This document shows, piece after piece, positions 17,379 to 25,733 of a DNA stretch of 64,000 nucleotides. The notes beneath the pieces were generated by a model. That model ran no database searches, was not told the DNA's origin, and saw only the letters and a list, made by a program, of their open reading frames with translations. How positions within the stretch are numbered: position 1 is the first letter of the stretch; each line of letters starts with the position of its first letter. A program made the position numbers and the translations under genes. The DNA lies in NCBI RefSeq assembly GCF_002150035.1, contig NZ_NETS01000011.1, forward strand, positions 434,001 through 498,000, written 5' to 3'. This stretch comes from Leptospira venezuelensis (GTDB lineage: Bacteria; Spirochaetota; Leptospiria; Leptospirales; Leptospiraceae).

Positions 17379-19725
17379 TCCATCTACCCGAGTTTTAACC
17401 GGTATGCCTCAAAAAGAAGAACTCGGAACAAACCAAACCTTAGGTTTTTTATCTGAACTTCTGGACACATATGTCTGGGAAACAGAAGATATAAGTAACT
17501 GCAAGATTCCTTCCCAACTCTCTAAACGTTTAGGCTTAAACGAATCTGAAATCTCTCTTTCTTTCTTCCTTACAAAGCTCCACCCCGCAGACAGAGCAAA
17601 ATTAGAAGGTGAAATTGGATCTGCCAAAAACGGAGAAAATCCAGATGTATTCGAAATAAAAATAGCTGGCTCAAATGGAGAATTTTTTTACTTCAAGGCA
17701 GGAGTCCGTTACGTAGAAACTTCTGCACAAACGCCTGGTAAATTTATATTCTTTCTCCAAGAAATCACAAAACCTAAAGCTGATCGTGAATCTCTAAGAC
17801 AGAGTAATAGAAGATTAAAACTTGCAACCAAAGCGGCAAATGTAGGGATCTGGGATTTAGATCTGATCAAAAATGTTTTAGTCTGGGACGAAGGAATGTA
17901 CTATTTGTATGGAGTTCCTAAAACCGAATTTTCGGGAGCATATGAGGCTTGGGAGAGGTCGCTTCATCCGGAAGATAAGACTAGAGCTATAGAAGATTTT
18001 TATAATGCAGTTGCCGGAAGAAAAGAATTCGATACTGAATTCAGGATCATCTGGCCCGACAAATCTGTTCATTATATCAAAGCAATCGCTGCAGTGTTTA
18101 GAGACTCAGAAGGAAATCCGATCCAAATGATCGGAACAAATTGGGATATTACTCAAATCAAAGTTGCAGACCAAGAATTTAGAAAAAACCAAGAAAGCCT
18201 CGCTTTAAGCGAACTTATGTTCAGAGGGGCGTTCGAAAGCAATGGGATCGGAATGGCGTTGGTCTCATCGGAAGGAAAATGGTTAAAAGTAAATAGAAAG
18301 TTATGCGAAATGTTAGGATATTCAGAAACTGAATTTTATTCCCTCACCTTTCAAGATATCACCCATCCTGAAGATCTAGAAAAAGATCTAAACTATGTGA
18401 AACAGATCCTAGATAAAGAGATCGAATCCTATAAAATGGAAAAACGATATTTTAAAAAGGACGGGTCCATTATCTGGATCAATCTAAGTGTTTCTTCTGT
18501 AAGAGACAAATTTGATAATTTTTTGTATTTTGTTTCTCAAATAGAAGATATCACGGAAAAGAAAATTGCAGAACAATCATTAATAGCAATCAACTATGAG
18601 ATGAAACAGATCTTGGATTCGGCAACCCAGGTCGCGATTATAAAAACGGATCTAAAAGGAGTGATCACAGTTTTTAGCAAGGGGGCAGAAAATTTATTTG
18701 GATATACTGAAGAAGAACTGATCGGAAAATTTACGCCAGAAATCCTCCATGATAAAGAAGATACAATTAAAAGAGGCAAAGAGTTAAGCGAACTTTATAG
18801 TAAAGAAGTTAAAGGTTTCGATATATTCAGTGAGGTTGCAAAAAGAGAATCATACGATTCCAGGATCTGGAAATACAGAAGAAAAGACGGGACCGTTTTC
18901 CCTGCGCAAATGATCATCACTGCCGTTAAGGGGTATGATTCTAAACTATTGGGCTTTTTAGGAATAGGTACAGACGTATCAGGTGCTCAAGAATATTTAG
19001 AAAGACTGGAAGATACAAAATTACAGTTAGAAATTTTAGCAGACCAATTGGGCAGAAAGAATGCACAACTTCTAAATTATGCTCATATCACTTCTCATAA
19101 CTTAAGAGCACCCACAAGCAATTTGATTTCACTAGTAGAATTGATAGAAGAAGCCCAATCGGAAGATGAAATCCACTCCTTAGTTGGAAAATTCAAGATC
19201 TCAGTGGATTATTTACAAGAAACCTTGGACAGTCTGGTAGAAGTTTTAAAAATTCAAGAAGGAACCAAACGTAAAATCGAAACAGTCAGATTTGATTCCG
19301 TTCTAAAAAAGATAGTTAGGATTTTAGAAGGCCAGCTACTAGAGACTTCTGCGGAGATCCGCTCCGACTTCTCTTCGTTAGAAGAATTCGAATACGATAA
19401 AGCATATTTAGAAAGTATTTTATTAAACCTAATTTCAAATTCTATTAAGTATAGATCAGCTCACCGAATCCCTAAGATAGAGATCCGGACAGAAATTTCG
19501 GAAGGTAAATATTTGCTGATTGTCGAAGACAACGGATTAGGAATAGATCTGAAAAAATACCAAAACAAACTGTTTGGTTTACATAAAACTTTCCATAGAC
19601 ATCCAGAAGCAAGAGGAGTTGGACTCTTTCTCACCAAGTCCCAAGTAGAAGCTTTAAATGGCAGGATTTACGCAGAAAGTGAGTTAGATCGTGGAACTAA
19701 AATGATCATAGAATTGCAGTCCTGA
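17374..19725 (+). CDS. Soluble multi-PAS sensor histidine kinase
   Basis: The protein has 783 residues from ATG 17374 (alternatives TTG 17341 and ATG 17404). No membrane segments are seen, so it should be cytoplasmic. It has about four PAS/PAC repeats: roughly residues 25-140, 155-265, 275-390 and 405-530. The PAC motif 'G.I.WI.LSVSSVRD...' and endings of the type 'IGTNWDITQIK', 'VSQIEDITEKK' and 'GIGTDVSGAQ' mark them. A dimerisation/His domain follows with AHITSHNLRAPTSNLISLVE near 575, and then an ATPase domain with N box LLNLISNSIKY near 695, G1 box VEDNGLGID near 725 and G2 GVGLFLTKSQ near 755. H-box wording SHNLRAP is that of the HisKA family common in spirochaetes and Bacteroidetes. 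No response-regulator gene is adjacent, so it is an orphan kinase. Confidence 0.9.
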   Translation: MIPSTRVLTGMPQKEELGTNQTLGFLSELLDTYVWETEDISNCKIPSQLSKRLGLNESEISLSFFLTKLHPADRAKLEGEIGSAKNGENPDVFEIKIAGSNGEFFYFKAGVRYVETSAQTPGKFIFFLQEITKPKADRESLRQSNRRLKLATKAANVGIWDLDLIKNVLVWDEGMYYLYGVPKTEFSGAYEAWERSLHPEDKTRAIEDFYNAVAGRKEFDTEFRIIWPDKSVHYIKAIAAVFRDSEGNPIQMIGTNWDITQIKVADQEFRKNQESLALSELMFRGAFESNGIGMALVSSEGKWLKVNRKLCEMLGYSETEFYSLTFQDITHPEDLEKDLNYVKQILDKEIESYKMEKRYFKKDGSIIWINLSVSSVRDKFDNFLYFVSQIEDITEKKIAEQSLIAINYEMKQILDSATQVAIIKTDLKGVITVFSKGAENLFGYTEEELIGKFTPEILHDKEDTIKRGKELSELYSKEVKGFDIFSEVAKRESYDSRIWKYRRKDGTVFPAQMIITAVKGYDSKLLGFLGIGTDVSGAQEYLERLEDTKLQLEILADQLGRKNAQLLNYAHITSHNLRAPTSNLISLVELIEEAQSEDEIHSLVGKFKISVDYLQETLDSLVEVLKIQEGTKRKIETVRFDSVLKKIVRILEGQLLETSAEIRSDFSSLEEFEYDKAYLESILLNLISNSIKYRSAHRIPKIEIRTEISEGKYLLIVEDNGLGIDLKKYQNKLFGLHKTFHRHPEARGVGLFLTKSQVEALNGRIYAESELDRGTKMIIELQS

Positions 19726-19863
19726 TCTCCTCTCATTTGATAAATCACGAAAACTTACGTTTTTGTAGGAATTCCAACCTTATCGAAGGCTCTTAATTCT
19801 ATTTGATTCTTAAATATCTTTTTTTAACTGATTTCGCTCAATTCGATCAAATTTCAATTTTTG

Positions 19864-19892
19864 GAATATTCTATTTATTTTTAGAATATTCT
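19864..19892. repeat. Two GAATATTCT palindromes 20 bp apart
   Basis: GAATATTCT occurs at 19864-19872 and again at 19884-19892. Each contains the palindrome GAATATTC, and they lie two helical turns apart, 44 bp upstream of the small membrane-protein gene. This could be a regulator site; in AT-rich DNA chance is possible. Confidence 0.35.
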
Positions 19893-19935
19893 GAATCGGG
19901 TTGATCCTTTATCCAAAAAGATCTACACTTAAGGA

Positions 19936-20283
19936 ATGGATAATAGAAGCCAGAAGTCGGATCAAAAATACCGAATGAGAACCCAACCGGGCGGCGTCGT
20001 GATTCATTCAAGAGCCCAGCCCCAGAAACCAATCAAATATAGAACAGGAAGACCGGAAGAGGAAGAAATGGCCTCCTTTTGGGTATTTTATCTTTTCCTA
20101 TTTATAGGATCGTTAATCCCAATTGTAGGAGTATTCCCTGCGTTTGTCCTATTCTCTTTTGCGAAAAATAAGTTTTTTAAATTTCTACCACTTGTTTTGA
20201 GTATATTAACTACCAGTTATGCTCTTTATATAAGAGCTCACTCAGGTTCCGTATTCCAACAACTGAGAAATTTAGTTTATTAA
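19936..20283 (+). CDS. Small two-helix membrane protein of unknown function
   Basis: The protein has 115 residues with AAGGA upstream of ATG 19936. The first 45 residues are polar and basic with many Gln/Arg, then EEEEMA. Two membrane helices follow (about 48-75 and 80-100) and a short tail. No domain is recognised. The N-terminus is probably cytoplasmic by the positive-inside rule. A long hairpin follows the stop. Confidence 0.65.
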   Translation: MDNRSQKSDQKYRMRTQPGGVVIHSRAQPQKPIKYRTGRPEEEEMASFWVFYLFLFIGSLIPIVGVFPAFVLFSFAKNKFFKFLPLVLSILTTSYALYIRAHSGSVFQQLRNLVY

Positions 20284-20299
20284 GACCGAAAAACGGACA

Positions 20300-20338
20300 A
20301 GGACTTAAATTCTTCTTTAGAAAGAATAGATAAGTCCT
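20300..20338 (+). terminator. Long hairpin after the small membrane-protein gene
   Basis: AGGACTTA (20300-20307) pairs with TAAGTCCT (20331-20338), and inside it ATTCTT (20309-20314) pairs with AAGAAT (20322-20327). The result is an interrupted stem of about 14 pairs. No clear U-tract follows, so termination is likely but not certain. Confidence 0.5.
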
Positions 20339-20361
20339 AACTAGCTTACCTTTCTTTAGAA

Positions 20362-20378
20362 AGCCGGCAAAACCGGCT
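20362..20378. terminator. Short GC hairpin in convergent intergenic region
   Basis: AGCCGG, a CAAAA loop and CCGGCT form a 6-bp GC-rich stem. It is the middle one of three hairpins between the converging genes that end at 20283 and 20476. The minus-strand side continues TTTCTTT, favouring termination of leftward transcription. Confidence 0.45.
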
Positions 20379-20440
20379 CCTATTGCCTTATAGTCCGTCC
20401 AAAAACATAGGTTATCAATCAATACCAAGCCACGGGCTTC

Positions 20441-20469
20441 AAGAGCCTGACCTTATGGGACAGGCTCTT
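20441..20469 (-). terminator. Hairpin after the FadL-type gene
   Basis: AAGAGCCTG (20441-20449) and CAGGCTCTT (20461-20469) form a perfect 9-bp stem with an 11-base loop. It lies seven bases past the stop of the leftward outer-membrane protein gene. Confidence 0.55.
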
Positions 20470-20475
20470 ATCATC

Positions 20476-21891
20476 TCAATCAAAAGATTTTACAGCCCCA
20501 ATGCTGAAAGATGGAATTCCGGCTCTTGCATTATAGGAATATCCGGTTAAGTTCGCATTACCTACATTTCCTACTGCGTGAGAAAGATCCCAGTCGGTTC
20601 CCTTTCCACCTTCTATCGTCTTCCTAGGAATATTATAACTTGCCGCCACGTCCAAACTCCAGCTGTCGAACAAATAGCTGAAACCAGCAGAAACAATATC
20701 AGTAAGTGAGAAAAATCCACCAGTAGTGCCACCTAAAGCATTACTTTTTACTAATGGAGAATTATAAGAATATCCTCCTCTAAGTATCCAGGAAGAAGAT
20801 GCCTTATATTCCACCCCCAAAATGGCCGCCCACTGGTCTCTGAAATTTAAATGTGCGTCTGCAGAACCTGTTTTTCCCAAAGGAGTAGGAAGCCAGGGAT
20901 CTTCTAAAGTTTGGTTGGCTTTTCTCAAATACGAACCGTAATTTGTATATACGAAATCCAATGCAAATTTTAGATTTTCAGGTCCAAATGCGAATCCAAA
21001 TACATGTTTTTCTGGAAGATCGAAAGTATAAGAAACGCCTGTCTTGCGATAATAATTCGGATCGTTTGTACCAATGCTATATCCGCCGTTTAGTGGAATT
21101 CCTACATGAGATTGATATGCGTACGCAACACGGAAAGAATCGGAAAAAGAATAATTCGCCCCTAAGATCCCACCTACTGCGAATGCATTTTTAGAACTTT
21201 CATAATAATATCCTTGGCCAGGGATCTCAATATTGCCTGTGATATCATAATATTTCTGATTTAATTTTTGGGTTCCATAAGCAAGTTCCACACTTCCGCC
21301 TAAAGATAAATTTCCGAATTTAACAGAGAGACCATTTACTAATTTAAACACTGCGAATGTATTCGAATTAGATTCTTTGATCTGTTTTGAATTTCCAAGC
21401 GGTCCGGGTAAATTTACATCTGCCCATTGGTTCACAGATTCTCCAGTAGGAGTATTTCTTGTGATCTTATCAACTCCGCCGGAAGCTCCACCCGGAACAT
21501 AAAATGTGACTCCATAATTTATATTTTCATTAACTGGAAGTTTAAAAGCAATATAAGGACCAGGACCAACTACATTAGTCGTTTTATCATTTTCATATAC
21601 AAGTTCTGGATTCGGATCCTGGAAACGGTCTCTGTATCTGTTCTGGATAAGAGAAGCACCCAAACCAAATTCTAATTTTTTACCTTTGACCAAAGATAAA
21701 TTCGCCGGATTCAAAGCAACATCCACGGGAGAACCACCAAGTGCGTAGCCTGCTCCAGCAAGACCTAAATATCTTGAATTAATCGCGTTGAAGTATAATC
21801 CATCAATCGCCAAAACCTCCCCACTCCCAAAAACAAATAGTAAGAATATTATAAAAATAGAATACTTACTTCGGACAAAACCTTTCTGCAT
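20476..21891 (-). CDS. OmpP1/FadL-family outer-membrane transport protein
   Basis: The protein has 471 residues from ATG 21891, chosen because GGGAGG precedes it and a normal signal peptide follows directly (MQKGFVRSKYS, then a hydrophobic core and GSGEVLA). An upstream in-frame start would add 24 residues that spoil the signal. The mature N-terminus has the FadL pattern: IDGLYFNAINSRYLGLAGAG, then SPVDVALNPANLSLVKGKKL, with the NPA signature. The rest alternates beta strands with aromatic ends and closes with FSIGAVKSF-like last strand, as expected for a 14-strand barrel with a hatch. FadL-type proteins pass long-chain fatty acids or other hydrophobic compounds across the outer membrane. Confidence 0.9.
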   Translation of the reverse strand: MQKGFVRSKYSIFIIFLLFVFGSGEVLAIDGLYFNAINSRYLGLAGAGYALGGSPVDVALNPANLSLVKGKKLEFGLGASLIQNRYRDRFQDPNPELVYENDKTTNVVGPGPYIAFKLPVNENINYGVTFYVPGGASGGVDKITRNTPTGESVNQWADVNLPGPLGNSKQIKESNSNTFAVFKLVNGLSVKFGNLSLGGSVELAYGTQKLNQKYYDITGNIEIPGQGYYYESSKNAFAVGGILGANYSFSDSFRVAYAYQSHVGIPLNGGYSIGTNDPNYYRKTGVSYTFDLPEKHVFGFAFGPENLKFALDFVYTNYGSYLRKANQTLEDPWLPTPLGKTGSADAHLNFRDQWAAILGVEYKASSSWILRGGYSYNSPLVKSNALGGTTGGFFSLTDIVSAGFSYLFDSWSLDVAASYNIPRKTIEGGKGTDWDLSHAVGNVGNANLTGYSYNARAGIPSFSIGAVKSFD

Positions 21892-22162
21892 TTCTTTGCC
21901 TCCCTGGACCTTGAATAGTAAAAGTCTCCAAAAGAGTTTCGCCATAGCATCAAAAAAATCCAATAAAACGAACCCAAGTAATCAAAAGAGAAGAGTATAT
22001 TAACCAACTAACCTATATAATTAAACATTAAGATCAAATTAATACGATTAAAGCAGAATTATATTTAATATATTAAAATAATAATAGATTTAATAGAAAT
22101 ATAGATAGAATATATCTATTATAACAGATTTCATTCCTTCAGCAATCTGTTAGGAGAATCAA
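21892..22162. promoter_or_regulatory. AT-rich divergent promoter region between fadL-like gene and cysE
   Basis: This is very AT-rich, with a perfect 14-bp palindrome TTTAATATATTAAA at 22064-22077. An inverted repeat AACAGATT/AATCTGTT (22123-22130 and 22144-22151) ends right at the AGGAG ribosome site of cysE and could mask or shape it in the mRNA. The 11-mer TTTAATATATT also occurs upstream of the encapsulin operon at 25827. Confidence 0.4.
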
Positions 22163-23059
22163 ATGGGAATCCAAGAAACGAATGGAACACCTCAAATCGA
22201 GCCAAGTTTGGAAGATACCTATCGAACCTTTTTAGATTCTATATTCAAAAAACAGAATGAAGATCCTCATCGATATGGAGGGAGACAGGTCGCTGGACAA
22301 TTCGTCCAAGAATTATTCGATATTCTTTTTGCTGGATTTTTCTCTGATCTAAACTTTAGAGATCGAACTCAGGTAGAAGATAGTATCTCTCGTTTTCTTT
22401 TAGACGCAAAGAAGAAGTTGCAGCCGTACATAATAGGATCCAATGGTCCTGAGATCAATTGGGTACTTTCAGAATTTAAAAAAGAATTACCCTTACTATA
22501 TGATCTTATCTGGAAAGATGCAATCGCTGCTTATGAGGGAGATCCCGCAGCAGAAAGTGTCAAAGAAGTTATACTCGCCTACTCAGGTTTTTATGCAATT
22601 GCAGTTCATAGAGTTGCACATGTGTTACATCGTCTAAGAATCCCGATCTTTCCGAGAATGCTAAGTGAATTTGCTCACGAAAAGACTGGGATTGATATTC
22701 ATCCAGGAGCTAAAATAGGGAAATCATTCTTTATGGATCATGGAACCGGAATCGTAATCGGGGGAACTTCAGAGATAGCAGATAATGTTAAAATTTACCA
22801 AGGTGTGACCTTAGGAGCACTCTCTGTCAGTAAGGACCTCGCAAGTATTAAAAGACATCCTACAATCGAGGAAAATACGATTATCTATGCAGGAGCAACC
22901 ATACTGGGCGGGGATACAGTCATCGGAAGAAATAGTATCATAGGAGGAAATACTTGGCTCACCCAAAGTGTCCCTCCTTATTCTGTAGTGTATCAGAAAA
23001 ACGAGATCCGGGTAAGAAATTCAAAAGAACTAGACAATGTGATCGATTTTTCTATCTAA
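22163..23059 (+). CDS. cysE: Serine O-acetyltransferase
   Basis: The protein has 298 residues with AGGAG before ATG 22163. The N-terminal 165 residues are helical, as in serine acetyltransferases of the EpsC/CysE type. From about residue 170 a left-handed beta helix of hexapeptide repeats follows (IDIHPGAKIGKSFFMDHGTG, IVIGGTSEIADNVKIYQGVT, LGGDTVIGRNSIIGGNTWLT). The His-Gly of MDHGTG and the upstream IHPGA segment are the usual active-site region. It makes O-acetylserine from serine and acetyl-CoA, the carbon skeleton for cysteine. It converges on the desulfurase/encapsulin operon. This matches the known Family 2A encapsulin neighbourhood, in which CysE supplies cysteine for the encapsulated desulfurase. 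Confidence 0.93.
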   Translation: MGIQETNGTPQIEPSLEDTYRTFLDSIFKKQNEDPHRYGGRQVAGQFVQELFDILFAGFFSDLNFRDRTQVEDSISRFLLDAKKKLQPYIIGSNGPEINWVLSEFKKELPLLYDLIWKDAIAAYEGDPAAESVKEVILAYSGFYAIAVHRVAHVLHRLRIPIFPRMLSEFAHEKTGIDIHPGAKIGKSFFMDHGTGIVIGGTSEIADNVKIYQGVTLGALSVSKDLASIKRHPTIEENTIIYAGATILGGDTVIGRNSIIGGNTWLTQSVPPYSVVYQKNEIRVRNSKELDNVIDFSI

Positions 23060-23080
23060 AGAAGATTGATTCGAACTTAT

Positions 23081-23111
23081 TTCCGGATCCGACCCTCATA
23101 GAGGGCCGGAA
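23081..23111. terminator. Shared hairpin between cysE and the desulfurase gene
   Basis: TTCCGG (23081-23086) pairs with CCGGAA (23106-23111), and CCCTC pairs with GAGGG around an ATA loop inside it, with a 6-base bulge. It lies between the converging ends of cysE and the cargo gene and overlaps the last cargo codons. Confidence 0.5.
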
Positions 23112-24805
23112 GTCCTTCCGCCCTTTAGATCATAAAGAGCTCTGATAAGAGCATCTATATCTTCGCAAGTATTATAAAATGCTAAAGAAGGTCTGACAGT
23201 ACTTTCTAATCCGAATCTTCTCAAAATGGGCTGCGCACAATGATGTCCTGATCTGACCGCAATTCCTTCTTGAGCTAAATATCTACCTACATCTTCTGTT
23301 TTAAAACCTTCCAACACGAAAGATAATACTCCAGCCTTTTCGGGTGCAGTTCCAATCATCTTTAGGCCAGGAATCCTGTTCAGCTCCTTGGTTCCATATT
23401 CCAAAAGAGAATGTTCATATTCCGCAATACGGACCATTCCGAATTTATTTAGATAATCGATCGCCGCACCTAAACCTACTGCATCTGCGATATTACCTGT
23501 CCCTGCTTCGAAACGAAATGGAGCCGGTTGATAAACGGTTCTTTCAAAAGTTACATCTTGGATCATATTTCCTCCGCCTTGCCATGGAGTCATTTGATCC
23601 AAAATTTCTTTCTTACCGAATAAGACTCCTATTCCAGTTGGAGCAAACACCTTGTGACCGGAGAACACATAAAAATCGCAGTCCAATGCTTGCACGTCGA
23701 CTGGCATATGTGATATTGCTTGGGCACCATCCAATAATACTTTGGCACCTTGTTTATGTGCCAGTTCTATCATTGTCCCAGCCGGAGTGACTGTTCCCAA
23801 TGCATTAGATACTTGAGTGAATGCAACGATACGAGTTTTAGGAGTGAGCAATCTCTGGTATTCACTTAAGATGATCTGTCCAGTTTCATCTACTGGAATT
23901 ACCTTTAGTTTAGCTCCCTTCTCAGAACATAACATCTGCCAAGGAACAATATTTGCATGATGCTCCAGCCAAGAGATTAGTATCTCATCGTCTTTACCGA
24001 TATTCTGTCTTCCCCAAGTCTGGGCTACTAGATTGATCGCTTCAGTAGCACCTCTAACGAATACAATCTCCTCGGTAGAAGAAGAGTTCAAGAAACCCTT
24101 TACCTTCTCCCTTGCAGCCTCGTACGCATCAGTCGCTCTCGCGGCTAAAGTATGAGCTCCCCTATGAATATTTGAATTCTCATGTTTGTAAAAATGAGAA
24201 AGCCTATCTATTACTTCCTGAGGTTTATGAGTGGTAGCTGCATTATCCAGCCAAACTAAATTTCTACCGTTCACCTTTTCTTCTAAGATTGGAAAATCTT
24301 TTCTGGCATAACTCAGATCAAAATTCCCTGAAGAAATATCTACAGAAGGAATAAGGCTTGGGTTGAAACTAAAAGGATCCGAAATTTGAATATTCTGGGC
24401 CTTTGAATCGAAGGATCTAAATTCATCTAAAAAAGAGAATGGAGAATTCTGTCCAGGCAAACCTAGTCCGGAACCCGGAATATTCAATCCTCCGGGAAAT
24501 ATAGGAACTCCAACGCCTGACAATCCTAGATCCGGAACTCTGGTATACCCAGTCCCAGAATTCGAAGTCCAAGAATTTTCTCCGGAAGTGGCTTCTGCCC
24601 GAGAAATAATCCCTTGGGTATTCGATGGAATCTCATTTGGGATTTTAGAAGAAGAAAGAACCAATTCATCCACGTTAGACCTGCTTGGTAGAGGTCCGAA
24701 AATATTCTTGGACCATTCTGCGATCAAATTGGGATCTATAGGTGGCGAATCCTTCCAATTCGAAAATTCTCCTGGAAGTTCCGGAGAAAAATCACTTGTA
24801 CTCAT
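23096..24805 (-). CDS. Encapsulin cargo: SufS-type cysteine desulfurase with disordered N-terminal extension
   Basis: This 569-residue protein has a class-V aminotransferase domain from about residue 163 to the end. It has the PLP lysine in FSGHK (Lys385) and the catalytic Cys523 in RSGHHCAQP, as in SufS/CsdA (type II). It converts cysteine to alanine plus enzyme-bound sulfur. Ordinary SufS is about 405 residues; the extra 160 N-terminal residues are low in complexity. They include an amphipathic DPNLIAEWSKNIF (24-36) and a Gly/Pro/Leu-rich stretch (about 91-119) with repeated GL-x-P-G units. Such extensions are the cargo-loading domains of Family 2A encapsulin desulfurases, and that is what I call it here. 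Its ATG lies inside the shell gene, with a 14-base overlap, so the two are translated together. Confidence 0.92.
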   Translation of the reverse strand: MSTSDFSPELPGEFSNWKDSPPIDPNLIAEWSKNIFGPLPSRSNVDELVLSSSKIPNEIPSNTQGIISRAEATSGENSWTSNSGTGYTRVPDLGLSGVGVPIFPGGLNIPGSGLGLPGQNSPFSFLDEFRSFDSKAQNIQISDPFSFNPSLIPSVDISSGNFDLSYARKDFPILEEKVNGRNLVWLDNAATTHKPQEVIDRLSHFYKHENSNIHRGAHTLAARATDAYEAAREKVKGFLNSSSTEEIVFVRGATEAINLVAQTWGRQNIGKDDEILISWLEHHANIVPWQMLCSEKGAKLKVIPVDETGQIILSEYQRLLTPKTRIVAFTQVSNALGTVTPAGTMIELAHKQGAKVLLDGAQAISHMPVDVQALDCDFYVFSGHKVFAPTGIGVLFGKKEILDQMTPWQGGGNMIQDVTFERTVYQPAPFRFEAGTGNIADAVGLGAAIDYLNKFGMVRIAEYEHSLLEYGTKELNRIPGLKMIGTAPEKAGVLSFVLEGFKTEDVGRYLAQEGIAVRSGHHCAQPILRRFGLESTVRPSLAFYNTCEDIDALIRALYDLKGGRTSGPL

Positions 24806-25733
24806 AATAATTGCCTACATCCACGTTTTCTAAAACCGCAATAGCATCTTCGGTTAAAACAGCGGCAGAACAATAGAGAGAAATTAAATAAGAACCGATT
24901 GCAGAACGATTGATCCCCATAAACCGAACAGATAGGCCTGGAGTTTGTTCTCCTGGTAATCCAGGCTGATATAATCCAATCACACCTTGTTTCTTCTCAC
25001 CGACTCTCAAAAGAAGAATATTAGTTGTCCCACCTGGAGTCTTAGGAGCAGTTTCTCCTCCTACTAAAAGTTTATCCGTAGGAATAATAGGAAGTCCTCT
25101 CCAAGTTAAGAATTGCGCTCCGAAAAGAGATACAGTAGCCGGCGGAACTCCCCTACGGGTACATTCTCTACCGAAAGCTGCAACTGCCAATGGATGTGCT
25201 AAGAAGAAAGAAGGTTCTTTCCAAACTTTAGAAATAAGTTCGTCCAGGTCATCCGGTGTAGGAGCTCCCTTTCTAGTTTGGATCCTTTGCTTTTTATGAA
25301 CATTCTTCAATAGTCCGTAATCTTCATTATTGATTAACTCATTTTCCTGGCGCTCTTTAACACTTTCGATAGTAAGTCTAAGTTGCTCCTGAATCTGATC
25401 GTGAGGGTTGCTGAATAAATCTGAAACTCTGGTATGAACATCCAGCACAGTGGATATTGCACTTAATGTATATTCTCTTGGTTTTTCTTCGTAGTCTACG
25501 AAAGTTTCAGGAAGAGGTTGTTCGTCTTTTTGTCCGCAAACAACTTCGACAGAGGTATTGTCCTTTACTCTGTTCACTCTTAAGGTTCCGGACTCTAAAG
25601 GTTTCCAATCCAATAAACGAACCAACCAGCGGGGAGTGATTAAATCATACTGTGCATTTGTTTTAGTTGTATTTGCAAGCTTACGAGCTGCGCTATCTCC
25701 CAAAGAATGTTGCGGAATGCTGTTTTCAGCCAT
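24792..25733 (-). CDS. Family 2A encapsulin shell protein (SrpI-like)
   Basis: This 313-residue protein is strongly reminiscent of SrpI/major membrane protein I, the HK97-fold shell proteins now classed as Family 2A encapsulins. Recognisable parts are SLGDSAARKLANTTKTNAQ near the N-terminus, TPRWLVRLLDWKPLESGTLR near 35-52, the helical segment around 105-160, EPSFFLAHPLAVAAFGRECT near 180 and the C-terminal GINRSAIGSYLISLYCSAAV. There is no cyclic-nucleotide-binding insert, which separates it from Family 2B. It should assemble into an icosahedral compartment around the desulfurase encoded next. AGGAG lies ten bases before ATG 25733. Cargo, shell and cysE together match the canonical module. 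Published work on this family links it to sulfur starvation and to sulfur storage in the shell; the role in this organism is inference. Confidence 0.93.
   Translation of the reverse strand: MAENSIPQHSLGDSAARKLANTTKTNAQYDLITPRWLVRLLDWKPLESGTLRVNRVKDNTSVEVVCGQKDEQPLPETFVDYEEKPREYTLSAISTVLDVHTRVSDLFSNPHDQIQEQLRLTIESVKERQENELINNEDYGLLKNVHKKQRIQTRKGAPTPDDLDELISKVWKEPSFFLAHPLAVAAFGRECTRRGVPPATVSLFGAQFLTWRGLPIIPTDKLLVGGETAPKTPGGTTNILLLRVGEKKQGVIGLYQPGLPGEQTPGLSVRFMGINRSAIGSYLISLYCSAAVLTEDAIAVLENVDVGNYYEYK

Noticed and set aside
21892..21963. Upstream start for the FadL-type protein
   Set aside because: The extra 24 residues come before a good ribosome site and signal peptide at 21891, and would disrupt export.
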